DNA of 64,000 nucleotides, taken from the NCBI RefSeq assembly GCF_036711975.1, contig NC_091972.1, positions 5,771,001 through 5,835,000 on the forward strand. Direction: 5' to 3'. Positions 23,346-33,589 of the stretch are shown here, one piece after another (within the stretch, counting starts at the first letter, position 1; each line of letters begins with the position of its first letter). This DNA is from Onthophagus taurus (taxonomy: Eukaryota; Arthropoda; Insecta; Coleoptera; Scarabaeidae). The notes beneath the pieces are model-generated. The model saw only the letters and a program-made list of their open reading frames with translations. It searched no databases and had not been told where the DNA came from. A program made the position numbers and the translations under genes.

Positions 23346-25096
23346 CAGGGTGTCTCAGCGAGACCGGTCATTAGACGTTTCTGGGGTTCTGGCCAAACAA
23401 AAAATTTGAGAATACAGACTTAAGTGTTATCAATTACGTTTTCTTCATCTAAAATATTTTCAGAATTCTAGCACTTCCGGTTATACCGGAAGTCGCCACC
23501 TACTTTATTTGTTTAAATGGAACACCCTGTATATTTTTACATATCTGGATTTGTCTGTTTTGAAGGTTTATAAATAACTTTACTTTCTGCAATTTGAACC
23601 AGCAATTCTCGAGTTATTCGAATTTTTCTAGAAAAATTTGCTCCAGCGGCATTTGGAAGCACCATAACTTCATTTTTTAAATGGCACCCCCCATATTTTA
23701 TTACTTAGTCGTCTTCGGCGTCTCATTTTACATCTTTTATATTCCATATGTCCTATGCCTAACATTAATAGTTTGAGAAATAATTAGGGTTTTTTGAAAA
23801 ATGCTCACATATCATATGGATATTAACCTTGTGTGCCATGGAAAACAAATGTTTAATGACTTATTGATAAACGTCAAAGTCTAATTAGGATGTTTGATGC
23901 TTGTGAGTCTAAAACCAGTTAATATGGATATTAATAACGTAAATAATGTTTATACAAATGAAGAAATCCATAATTTATTTTTTGTGCACGAAAAGTGCGA
24001 CAAAGTTCTTAGTAGAACTTGCAGAATGTTTAATGAAAATTATCCACATTTATCTCCGATGACAAAAGGTAAATTTAGAGGAATAGAAGCAAATTTTTTG
24101 CATTTTGGACGAATTAATCACGTGTTAAACTGACCAAAAAATTTAGTAGATAATGCAACGGAAGAGGTGAATACCTTGGCTTATTTCGAGGCCAGTCCCA
24201 ACACCTCTATTCGAGCTGCCAAAGAAGATCTGAGAATCATACTACGAACTTTGTCGCGTTTTTCATGCAAAGAAAATAAATTAAGAATTTCTTGATTTGT
24301 GTAAATATTACTTTCGTTATTGTTATCGATTTTAACTCGTTTCAGTACTAATATTAAGGGACATAACAGATAATTATTAGCTCACATGCATCAAGTGACG
24401 TAAACAAGTGAGTCTTTGACAAGAACTCATTGAGAAGGCTTGTTTTTCATGGCACACTAGGCTAAATATCCATATGATATGTGTGCATTTTTCAAAAAAC
24501 CCTAATTATCTCCCAAACTATTAATATTAGGTATGGGCCATATGGGATATAAAAGATGTAGAATGAGACATCGAAGACGATTAAAAAATAAAATATGGGG
24601 GGTGCCATTTAAAATAATGAAGTTATGGTACTTCCAAATTTTGAAAAGTTAACGTGCCATAGTAAAGTGATCAAACGTTCTAGACCGCAGTTCTCGGCAC
24701 CAAAACATACTCCATCATGTTGCTTAAGCATGTTCTCAATCCTAAATTGATATCCCAAAAATGGAGTGTTTTCTGATTTTTTGAACAAATGTCTGCTGGA
24801 GCAGATTTTTCTAGAAAAATTCGAATAACTCGAGAACGACCGAATCAAATTGCAAAAAGTAAAGTTGTTTGTAAACCTTGAAAACAGACAAATCCAAATA
24901 TGTAAAAATATACAGGGTGTTCCATTTAAAAAAATAAAGTTGGTGGAGACTTCCGGTATAACCGGAAGTGCAAGAAATCTGAAAATATTTTAGACGAAGA
25001 GATCGTAATTGATAATACTTAAGTCTGAATTCTCAAATTTTTATTTTCGCCAGAACCCCAGAAACGTCTAATGACCGGTCTCGCTGAGACAGCCTG
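23346..25096. mobile_element. 1.75-kb fold-back mariner-type element with transposase remnants
   Basis: The ends are CAGGGTGTCTCAGCGAGACC and an inverted copy with two or three mismatches, flanked by TA (23344-23345 and 25097-25098). Long inverted arms reach in to about 23890 and 24420. Each arm contains an internal palindrome with ACTTCCGG and CCGGAAGT halves, and a second inner pair of ACACCCTGTATA ends (about 23522 and 24920). The core encodes a decayed transposase N-terminus: YTNEEIHNLFFVHEKCDK, then NTLAYFEASPNTSIRAAKED, which matches the two helix-turn-helix parts of a mariner-like transposase. It lies between CSP1 and the 3' end of CSP2. Confidence 0.85.
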
Positions 25097-25163
25097 TATA
25101 TGAATCTGTATTCTTTGATTATCACCAAGGACGCCACTATGATAACGAAGATATAACACAAAA

Positions 25164-28100
25164 TTAGGATTTTATATTATCTAAAATCCATTTGGTGTAT
25201 GAACTTAATCTGGTATATACGCCTGGAAAATCTTTTCCACAACGTTGTGGTCCATACGATACTAATCCAATTTGAACAGTTTTGAGGCGCCCATCGACAT
25301 TAACAGCTGTCATAATTGGACCACCGCTATCACCACTACAAGAATCTCTACCATCTATTTCACCAGCACAAAATTGATTGGCCTGAATCCTAACTGGTAA
25401 TATCCGATTACATACATCATTTTCTTGATATGGAATCGAGACTTTAAGAAGAACCGTACTAAACTTTTCTAAAAATATATTTAAGTATATTCATTTCTTT
25501 ATAAGTATAACACCGGCGAGACGATAGCAACAAACCGCCCAGCAACAAACTTTTTCCTTTATATTTCCACCTACTTCTAGGGCCCATATCTTCGTTATCT
25601 AGAAAGATAGCGAAAAACCAAGCACACGGTTGGAAAGCTTGGTCTTCTCTCTATCTTAAACCGAGTTTTCGTCCGCCGATATGTTGATAATGAGACCAAG
25701 AAAAAATAAGAAACGTCGCGCTGCCATGAATTTTTGCCCAAGCGGTTAAACCACGCTTGGATCAATAACTCTCTTATATGACGGGGAGAAAACTCTAGAA
25801 CTATGTTCATCTTATGGGAAATTTTCTACTCTTTTCAACGGTATATAACACATCTCAATCACACGTTTGCACAATCGTTTTTCAGCCCAGCAACAAATTT
25901 TTCCCTTGTATTTCAGTCTACTTTTCGGGCCAATATTTTAGTTATCTAGAAAGATAACGAAAAACTAAGAACACGTTTGGAAAGCTTGGTCTTTTCTCTA
26001 TCTTAAACTAAGTTTTCGTCCGCCGATATGTTGCAATAAGAGCAAGAGAAAATAAGAAACGTCGCGCTGCATTTAATTTACCTCAAAATTACCAAACTTC
26101 ACGGCCTTGTGCAGCCGTTACCGGATGGAAACTCAATAAATGGTTTACATATTCGGAAAGAGCTGACCTTGGACTATCTTATTCCGAGTTTTCGTCCGCC
26201 AATATCTATCAGCGTCTATAAGAAAAACGCACCTGAAAAAGCCCCTACTGATGAAACCACGCATATATTTCTTAAATAACTTTCCTATTTGACAGGGGGA
26301 AAACTCTACAACTATATTCAGCTTATGGGAAATTGCTGCTCTTTCCAACGATGTATGACACACCGGGATCACACGTTTGCACAATCCGTTTTTGTAACTA
26401 TGAACTACCTAAACCACGAATTTTTGCCGCGGCTAAACCACGCTTCAGGTCAATAACTCTCTTGTATGACGGGGAGAAAACTCTAGAACTATATTCATCT
26501 TATGGGAAATTTTCTGCTCTTTCCAACGGTGTGCCACGCACTTCGCTTACGCGTTTGTATACGCGTTTTTTAAATTGATGAACTGAGTTAAAATGCAAAG
26601 GTTGGTAACGTTACCAGATTCAAAACCAGCAAAATACAATTCAACAATTCGAGTTTAAAATCGCTTGAAATAATCTTTCCGTTTTGAACAGTTTAACATG
26701 TTTCTAAACGTAAAACTAAAACTAGAACTAACACTAGCACTATCACTAGAACTAACACTAGACCTAGAACTAGAACTAGAAACCTTCGGGTTCGCTTCCA
26801 ACTTGTTTTCTGAAGAAGGTTGCGACATGGCACCCGAAACGTCAAACATTTGTTCAAAAAGCTCACGGCTCAACCCGAAAGTTTCTAGTTCTAGGTCTAG
26901 TGTTAGTTGTAGTGATAGTGCTAGTGTTAGTGTTAGTAAAAGCCTTCGTACTTATATGTTTTTAAACGGTTTTAAATAAATTAAGAGTGAATGAAAAATT
27001 ATCTGTTAATATGAAATGAAGTTAGGATTCTCTCTCGGGTAAAACTTTGCTCCAATTTTTCCTTCATCAAATAAGAAAGTTAGGTTGTCTTTCAGGTGCG
27101 TTTCTTTTACAGACGCCGGCGAATATTGACGGCGTCTGTAAATGAAAACTCGAAATAAGACAGGCCAAGGTTAGCTCTTTTCGAATATGTAAACCGTTTG
27201 TTGAATTTCCTTCTGATAACGGCTGCACAAGGTTTAAAGTGGGACAATTTTGAGGTGATTTAAATGAAAAGACCAAACGTACCAACCGTGTTATTTGTTT
27301 TTCGCTATTTTTCTAGTTAACGAAAATATTGGACCAAAAAGTAGACGGAAATACAAGGCGAAAGTTTGTTGCTGGGCTGAAAAACGATTGTGCAAACGTG
27401 TGATTGAGATGTGTTATATACCGTTGAAAAGAGCAGAAAATTTTCCATAAGATGAACATAGTTCTAGAGTTTTCTCCCCGTCATATAAGGGAGTTATTGA
27501 CCCAAGCGTGGTTTAACCGTGGCAAAAACTAGTGGCAGCGCGACGTTTCTTACTTTTTCTTGGTCTCATTATCAACATATCGGCGGACGAAAAGGTTTAA
27601 GATAGAGAAATGACCAAGCTTTCCAACCGTGTGCTTAGTTTTTCGCTAGCGTTATAAATAACAAAGATATCCGTCCGAAAAGTACATAGATGGAAATACA
27701 AAAGTAAAGTTTGTTGCCAACTGTAGGCTCCTTTTCAGGAGCGTTTTCTTGACAGACGCCGACAGATATTGACGGACGAAAACTCGGAATAAGATAGTCC
27801 AAGGTCAGCTCTTTCCGCATATGTAAACCATTTATTGAATTTCCGTCTGGTAACGGCTGCACAAGGCCGTGAAGTTTGGTAATTTTGAGGTAAATTGAAT
27901 GCAGCGCGACGTTTCTTATTTTTTCTTGCTCTTATTATCAACATATCGGCGGACGAAAACTCGGTTTAAGATAGAGAAAAGACCAAGCTTTCCAACCGTG
28001 TGCTTAGTTTTTCGCTATCTTTCTAGATAACGAAGATATGGGCCCTAGAAGTAGGTGGAAATATAAAGGAAAAAGCTTGTTGCTGGGCGGTTTGTAGCTA

Positions 28101-29113
28101 TCGTCTCGCCGGTAAGTATAATTATATTTACCGTATTCGGTGCGACCCCAACCGACTACAAGCATATTTCTAAGATCATCAGGTGTGTGATCTTTGTTTA
28201 TTGGCAAACAAATTGGTTTAACAGCGTCTAATTAGGAAATTTGAGATATTATTTTTATTGATTATATTTATTAATATCTTACCATTAAACACTGCATCTC
28301 TTGGTAAACGAATTAATGCTATATCATAACCTGTAATTGCGGTTTTGTATTGAGAATGAACTGTTACGTCCGATCGTGTGATATCAAAATCTTGAGGGGG
28401 AGGAGCGCAAATTGTGCTATTTCTTATTTTGATACAATCAGTTGGCGTTAAAAAGTCATATTCACCTAAACGAACGCCAATTCTAAAAAACACGTTAATG
28501 GTAATTACATTAAAATTATAACAAAAACTTACAAGGTTGGTTTTATGCAATGAGCCGCTGTTAAAACGTATCTTTTATTAATTAAAGTTCCTCCACAAGA
28601 ATATGGAATAGTTTTTACTGAAACATTTAAAATAAATTAATAAATATATATTTGAAGATTTTTTATATTTTACAAGATACGTATTTTAGCGCAGCTTGCC
28701 AAGGAAATTCTAATAACTCCGCTTTTTCCCCGCTAGTTATTCTTGCCACGGATACGGCTTCCCCGCAATCATCTATTGGTAGCAAATTTTCAGCATCATC
28801 CGATTTAGAAAAAATTTCCTTATTTGGACAACATACTTTAATTGTCGCTCCATCAAATCCACAAAAATATTTTCTTAATTCAACTTTTAATTCGTCCGTT
28901 ATCACTTCTTTATTGAGTATGATCATTATTGGTTTACAATCAAAAATGTTAATACACCGACCGCTGTCACCAGATGGATTGATGCATGATGGTTCTTAAA
29001 ATAAAATAAACGATATAGTTAATTGTTTAAATTAAAATAATGCACTTACGTTGAAACTGTTGAGATTTTGTGTTAGATATAAAACAAAGAAATAAAATCG
29101 CGAATAATTTCAT
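25164..29113 (-). CDS. CSP2: clip-domain trypsin-like serine protease, 6 exons, about 356 aa
   Basis: A secreted CLIPB-like zymogen. Exons: 29050-29113, 28674-28994, 28533-28617, 28283-28482, 28132-28227 and 25164-25468; exon lengths 85/200/96/305 equal those of CSP1 exactly. Signal peptide is MKLFAILFLCFISNTKS. The clip domain has CINPSGDSGRC, IFDC, YFC and KVCC. The activation site is VAR|ITSG. The triad is TAAHC, DIALIRL and CSGDSGGP, with Asp in the S1 position (GRDSC) giving trypsin-like specificity. The last intron (25469-28131) is 2.66 kb because a repeat element sits in it; the other introns are about 50-60 bp. The gene is probably still functional, since all borders and catalytic residues are intact. 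Confidence 0.92.
25510..28112. mobile_element. 2.6-kb complex inverted-repeat element in the last intron of CSP2
   Basis: The left end reads ACACCGGCGAGACGATAG and the right end inverts to CCGGCGAGACGATAG. Outside lies TAAGTATA on both sides (25502-25509 and 28113-28120), a likely 8-bp target duplication. Inside, a module beginning TTTTCGTCCGCC... with GCACGGC/TTACC blocks recurs in both orientations (about 26010-26240, 27080-27290 and 27730-27930). Another, with GAAAGCTTGGTC, recurs at about 25630, 25980, 27610 and 27985. No intact transposase was seen, and the superfamily is not assigned. A CTAGTTCTAG-family palindrome is embedded at 26695-26945. Confidence 0.7.
26695..26945. repeat. CTAGTTCTAG-family palindrome within the CSP2 intron element
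   Basis: CTAGAACTAACACTAGAC-type arms at about 26720-26785 and inverted arms at 26880-26940 surround a spacer that differs from the usual GTTTAGCCGTC core. The open frames through it (Leu-Glu-Leu-Thr runs) are artefacts of the repeat. Confidence 0.7.
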
Positions 29114-29166
29114 TTTCAACTGGGTGATGAGAATCTCACACTACTTCTAATAGAAGCAACGTTTGA

Positions 29167-29203
29167 TTATATACCTACTTGCGCACCTTCCATGGGAATT
29201 TTT
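29167..29203 (-). promoter_or_regulatory. CSP2 promoter: TATA box and a kappaB-like site
   Basis: TATATAA (minus strand, 29167-29173) lies 54 bp upstream of the CSP2 start codon. GGGAATTTTT at 29194-29203 (plus-strand reading) fits the insect NF-kappaB consensus and lies about 20 bp upstream of the TATA box. Control by Toll or Imd signalling is an inference. Confidence 0.4.
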
Positions 29204-29204
29204 A

Positions 29205-29590
29205 CAAAATGCATATTCATTTTATTGCCTATTTTATTCTTTTACATATTTCAAAATTTGACGTGATAAACAGTTCTTGAGAATAGTTCAATGATGTCAT
29301 TTACTACATATTTGATTTGAAAACCACTAGAATTAGTGATCGATTTATTGATAATGGACATGTAATAGGATAATTGAATTGCTAAATTATACATAACATC
29401 CCAGTATACGGATTTATAAACAACATAATGATAGATTTTTTGAAAAAAATGTGTTTCTAAGAGCTAAAGTGAGTAATTCATTAATTTAACTTTCAATACA
29501 AATTGAGTGCTGCATACATTTTATTAAAAAAAAATGTTAAATTAAAATTGATACATATAATCGATAATGATATATTTAAAGATTATTTTA
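29205..29590. other. Intergenic between CSP2 and CSP3, nothing recognised
   Basis: About 385 bp of AT-rich sequence upstream of CSP2 and downstream of the CSP3 stop. No structure was seen. Confidence 0.4.
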
Positions 29591-29592
29591 TT

Positions 29593-32500
29593 TTAAGGTT
29601 GAATATTATCCAAAATCCATTTGGTATATGATGTCAGTTTTGTGTAAACACCTGGGAAGTCTTTTAAGCCACAACTAGTTGGTCCAATTGAAACCAATCC
29701 GACTTGAACGGTTTTGATTATACCATCAACATTTACCACAGTCATAATAGGACCGCCACTATCGCCGTTACAAGAATCTTTACCATCTTTTCCACCAGCA
29801 CAAAATTGTGTATCTTGTATTGGAATGGGGCTATAACGTTTGTTACAAATATCGTTCCCTTGTAATGGAACTGCTGCTTTTAGTAAAACAGTACTTTGAC
29901 CACCTAAAAATATTATTTGAATTAATTCTGCTTTTTATTTCATTTAAGTCTATTTACTAAATTCAGTCCGTCCCCAACCGACCACGAGAAGATTATTCAG
30001 AAATTTAGGTGTTAAATTTTGATTTATGGGCAAACAAATTGGTTTAACAGCACCTAAAACATGTTATTTTCACATAAATTAAGTGATTTTTGATATTTAT
30101 CTTACGGTTTATTATTGCATCTCTTGGTAAACGAATCAATGCTATGTCGTGCTCGTAAGGTTTCTTGTTATATTCTGCATGAATCTTAGCATCATTACTA
30201 GTAACATCAAAATCTTGATGCGGAGGAGCACAAGTTGTAATATTTCTTATTGAAACACAATCAATGGGCGTTGCAAAGTCGTATTCACCTAATCGAGCGC
30301 CAATTCTAAAATAAACCAATTTTATTAAAAATTCACTAAATAATCTTTAAAAAATACAATTTTGATGTTATGCAATGAGCTGCAGTTAAAATATATCTTT
30401 TATTGATTAATGATCCTCCGCAACTATATGGAATAGCTTTTTCTAAAAACATCTAATTTAAATAACATTTTCTTTTTATATTTTAGCTTTTATCTTACTC
30501 GAGACGTATTTTAGAGCAACTTGCCATGGAAATTCCAATAAATCAGCTTTATCACCATTAGTTATTCTGCTAAGTGCTTCAGCTTCACCGCAGCCATCTG
30601 TTGGTAATAAACTTCCATTATCATTAGGATCAGCTTGAGGAGTAATCTCGTAGTTTGGGCAACATACTTTTGGATTCGTATCAAATCCGCAATAGTATTT
30701 TTTCAATTCCTCTTTGAATTGATTGGTTAAACCTCCGCTATTCAAAACATTCATTATCGGCTGACATTGGTAAATGTTAATGCATCGTCCGGAAGTGTAG
30801 GAAGGAGTAATACAGTTAGAGCCTTGAAAGAGAAAAAAATTAATATATACAGGGTGTCCCGCAACGATTGTACAATACTGCATCAGCGTATTCTCTGATC
30901 GAAAACAGACAAGAAAAGTCTAATAAACATAGGTCCGAAAATGGACCAATTTCGAGATATTCAAAATTTAGTTTCATAAGCTGACCTATTGTAAACATCA
31001 TTAATTCTAACGATTTAGATGCAGTAATTATATGATTACCATGGTTACGATGGTTAAGATAAAGTTTAATAAATAATAAGATAATATTAAGTTAATTAAT
31101 ACAGTTCATTAATAATTTAACAAAACAAGTAACAAAGATTGTCGAAGAAAATCGTTCAACCAGCATAAAAACAACGAATATTTAACAAATTGGAAAAGAT
31201 TCATGTCATAATAAATGTTCAATATGCGCACCATTTACTTCTAAACACAAACGGATACGTTTTCTAAATGAACTTCTAATGCGTTCAAAGATACCAGGAA
31301 TTTGTTTTACTGTGTCAAATGAGTTACTAATTTTATTCTTCAAATCCTGCACATTTTGAACGTCTTCAGAATAAACAGTTTGTTTTAAATGTGCCCAAAA
31401 CCAAAAATCTAACGGATTTAAATCTGGTGAACGAGGTGGCCCTCCTCGGCCAATCCACTTATTGCCAAATCTGTTATTTAAGTATGCTCGAGTAGCGCGT
31501 GCATAATGTGCTGGTGCTCCATCGTGCATAAAGTAGCAATCTTCTAGAATTTGTTGACGTAATTCATCAAATGCCTCTGTAAGGTCATTTTGTAAAAAAT
31601 GTATGTAGGCATCGGCTGCCAATCTCTTTGGAAGAAAAAATGGACCTAATAACTGATCACCTATAACTCCAGTCCATACTAGTTTCTAGTATTGCATGGG
31701 GATTTTCATCGCTCCAAACGTGCGCATTATGAATATTAAAAATTCCGCTTTGAGCAAATGTTGCTTTATCCGTAAATACAATGTTTATGGGAAAGTCGAC
31801 GTTTACTATCTCTTCCTGTATGGCCCACCTACAAAAAATCTCTCTTTTTTCGCCATCATTTTCTGTTAGAGCTTGAACGGTGTTGTAATGATAAGGATAA
31901 AGCAACTGCTCCCTTAAAATGCGGTGAATGTTTTCTTGTGCAGAAATTCTTCTCAAAACTGCTTCTTCTAATTCCACCGGCCTTGTGTAATGTCTCTCCG
32001 TGGAATGGCTGTGGGTTACGCTTCCCGTTTCTTTTAATCTGAGAAATAGTCTGCTAAAGGTGTGACTATTAGGCAATCGTCTGTTCGGGAACCTTTGCGC
32101 GTAATGACGAGCTGCTAACGACGCATTTCCATCAGCTAGTCCGTAACAATACACCATATCCGCCATCTCTTCCTTGGAGTAATTAATAGGAGCCATACTT
32201 AATAGTTTTATTAAATTAAATATGATGTTAACAATATCAACTTATGAAACTAAATCTTTGAATATCTCGAAAATGGTCCATTTTCGGACCTATGTTTATT
32301 AGGCTTTTTTTGTTTATTTTTGATCATAGAATACGCTGATGCAGTTTTGTACAATCGTTGCTCCCTGTAGATATGTTTGTTTAATAGCCTAATAGTAAAA
32401 CTTAGACAAGAATATTATATCTATTCAACATTGTTGTCATAGCGATGCTCAACCGTCAAAACTGCATTCGAAGCTATTTTGGAAATGATGATATTTCTTC

Positions 32501-33198
32501 GGCGACAACGTTGACCTGCAGATTTTTCAGGAGATGAGTTGTTATAAGTGGAATAATTCTAAACAACTGCGTTTGTTAATAATACAGTGAATTTCACTTA
32601 AGATGTAATATACAAAAATATATTTCCATAGTTGCATATTTTTATTGAACTAAAAACATTCAATTTTGCGTCAACAATCTGAAGTTTTGAATAAAAATAA
32701 AACATTTTGCGCGTAATGATGATTTTAATTCATCCGACCGATTTCAAGGTCTTAATACAAATTGAAATGTTTGTTTTTGTTTTAATGATTTATTACATTT
32801 TGTTTAAAACGATTTCAATTCTTTTATAGAAACTTGGTGACAAATATATACAAACAATATGTTACAAAAATTCTATGAAATTGTTGTTGAAGTTGTTATC
32901 GGCTTTATTTTGTAAGTCACGGAATTACTAAATAGGAAGAACACTTTATACAGCTATAAATTTCCACAATTAAAAGTTTGCTTTGTCCTAAAATCAACAG
33001 ACCAAAACAAAGCTAATGTTTACAACACCAACAGTTTTTTTATGTGGTTCTTCTCACTAAATTATTTTAATTAATTTACGTTTATTATGCTGTTTCAAAT
33101 TGTAGATAATTATAAATGTCCTTACCTGCATTACTTTGTGACTTAGAAAATGATATAAAACATAACAACAGCGTTAATGATGTAGTTATAGACTTCAT
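29593..33198 (-). CDS. CSP3: clip-domain trypsin-like serine protease, 6 exons, about 362 aa
   Basis: A secreted CLIPB-like zymogen. Exons: 33126-33198, 30499-30822, 30358-30442, 30106-30305, 29958-30053 and 29593-29903, in phase. I chose the ATG at 33198 because it starts a clean signal peptide (MKSITTSLTLLLCFISFSKS) and has a TATA box just upstream; an in-frame ATG at 33300 would lie beyond the TATA box. The clip domain has CITPSYTSGRC, IYQC, YYC and KVCC. The activation site is LSR|ITNG. The triad is TAAHC, DIALIRL and CNGDSGGP, with GKDSC giving trypsin-like specificity. Intron 1 (30823-33125) is 2.3 kb because a mariner-like element sits in it. Exon lengths 85/200/96 match CSP1 and CSP2. 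Confidence 0.92.
30850..32367 (-). mobile_element. Mariner-like DNA transposon (DD37D), nearly complete, in CSP3 intron 1
   Basis: TA flanks CAGGGTG... at 30848-30849 and its inverted partner at 32368-32369. The terminal inverted repeats are long (about 130 bp; they share GCAACGATTGTACAA and AACATAGGTCCGAAAATGGA), with one small deletion near the tip of the right one. The transposase runs on the minus strand. The N-terminal part (31657-32196, 179 codons from MAPINYSKEEMADMVYCYGL) has two helix-turn-helix regions and the first Asp in VFTDKATF. The C-terminal part (31206-31622) has HDGAPAHY and SPDLNPLDFWFW. I count 37 residues between the second and third catalytic Asp. A single frame break with a small loss near 31650 separates the two parts, so this copy is not autonomous but looks fairly young. 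Confidence 0.9.
32400..33120. other. Remainder of CSP3 intron 1, nothing recognised
   Basis: About 720 bp of AT-rich intron between the mariner-like element and the CSP3 signal-peptide exon. No conserved structure was seen. Confidence 0.4.
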
Positions 33199-33235
33199 GA
33201 CAACTCGCACTGGATTATCAATTTTTGAATTAGTA

Positions 33236-33243
33236 TTTATATA
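33236..33243 (-). promoter_or_regulatory. TATA box of CSP3
   Basis: TATATAAA on the minus strand, 38-45 bp upstream of the chosen start at 33198. Confidence 0.55.
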
Positions 33244-33589
33244 GTGGATAAGAATTTCAATGTTTAATTTGCGAACTGTTCGCCAGCAAAGGCTGCACAT
33301 CGACTGTAGCGTACAAAAACCAGTTCTAAATGAGACAGCAGTCGCACGAAAAAAAAGATTAGTTGTTTAAGTGGTTCCAGAAGTAATTTTTGAAAAAAAA
33401 TTTTTATCGCCTTAAGTCATGAATAAAACATAAAAACCTTTAAAGGAACGGAATGTTTATTTGTTAATTATATTATAAAATACAAATTTATTAAAATAGT
33501 CACAACATTTATAAGCACATCAGACATAAATACGCATTGTTTTTTCTTTCTTCCTACCAGTCTTTTCATTAAAAATAAATCGCGGATTC

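Noticed and set aside
26698-26979. Open frames with Leu-Glu-Leu-Thr or Ser-rich runs on both strands
   Set aside because: They are produced by the CTAGAACTAACACTAG palindrome read in different frames; the same happens at 38.8 and 39.4 kb.
33199-33300. Upstream in-frame ATG for CSP3 at 33300
   Set aside because: It lies upstream of the TATA box at 33236-33243, and the extra residues would bury the signal peptide.
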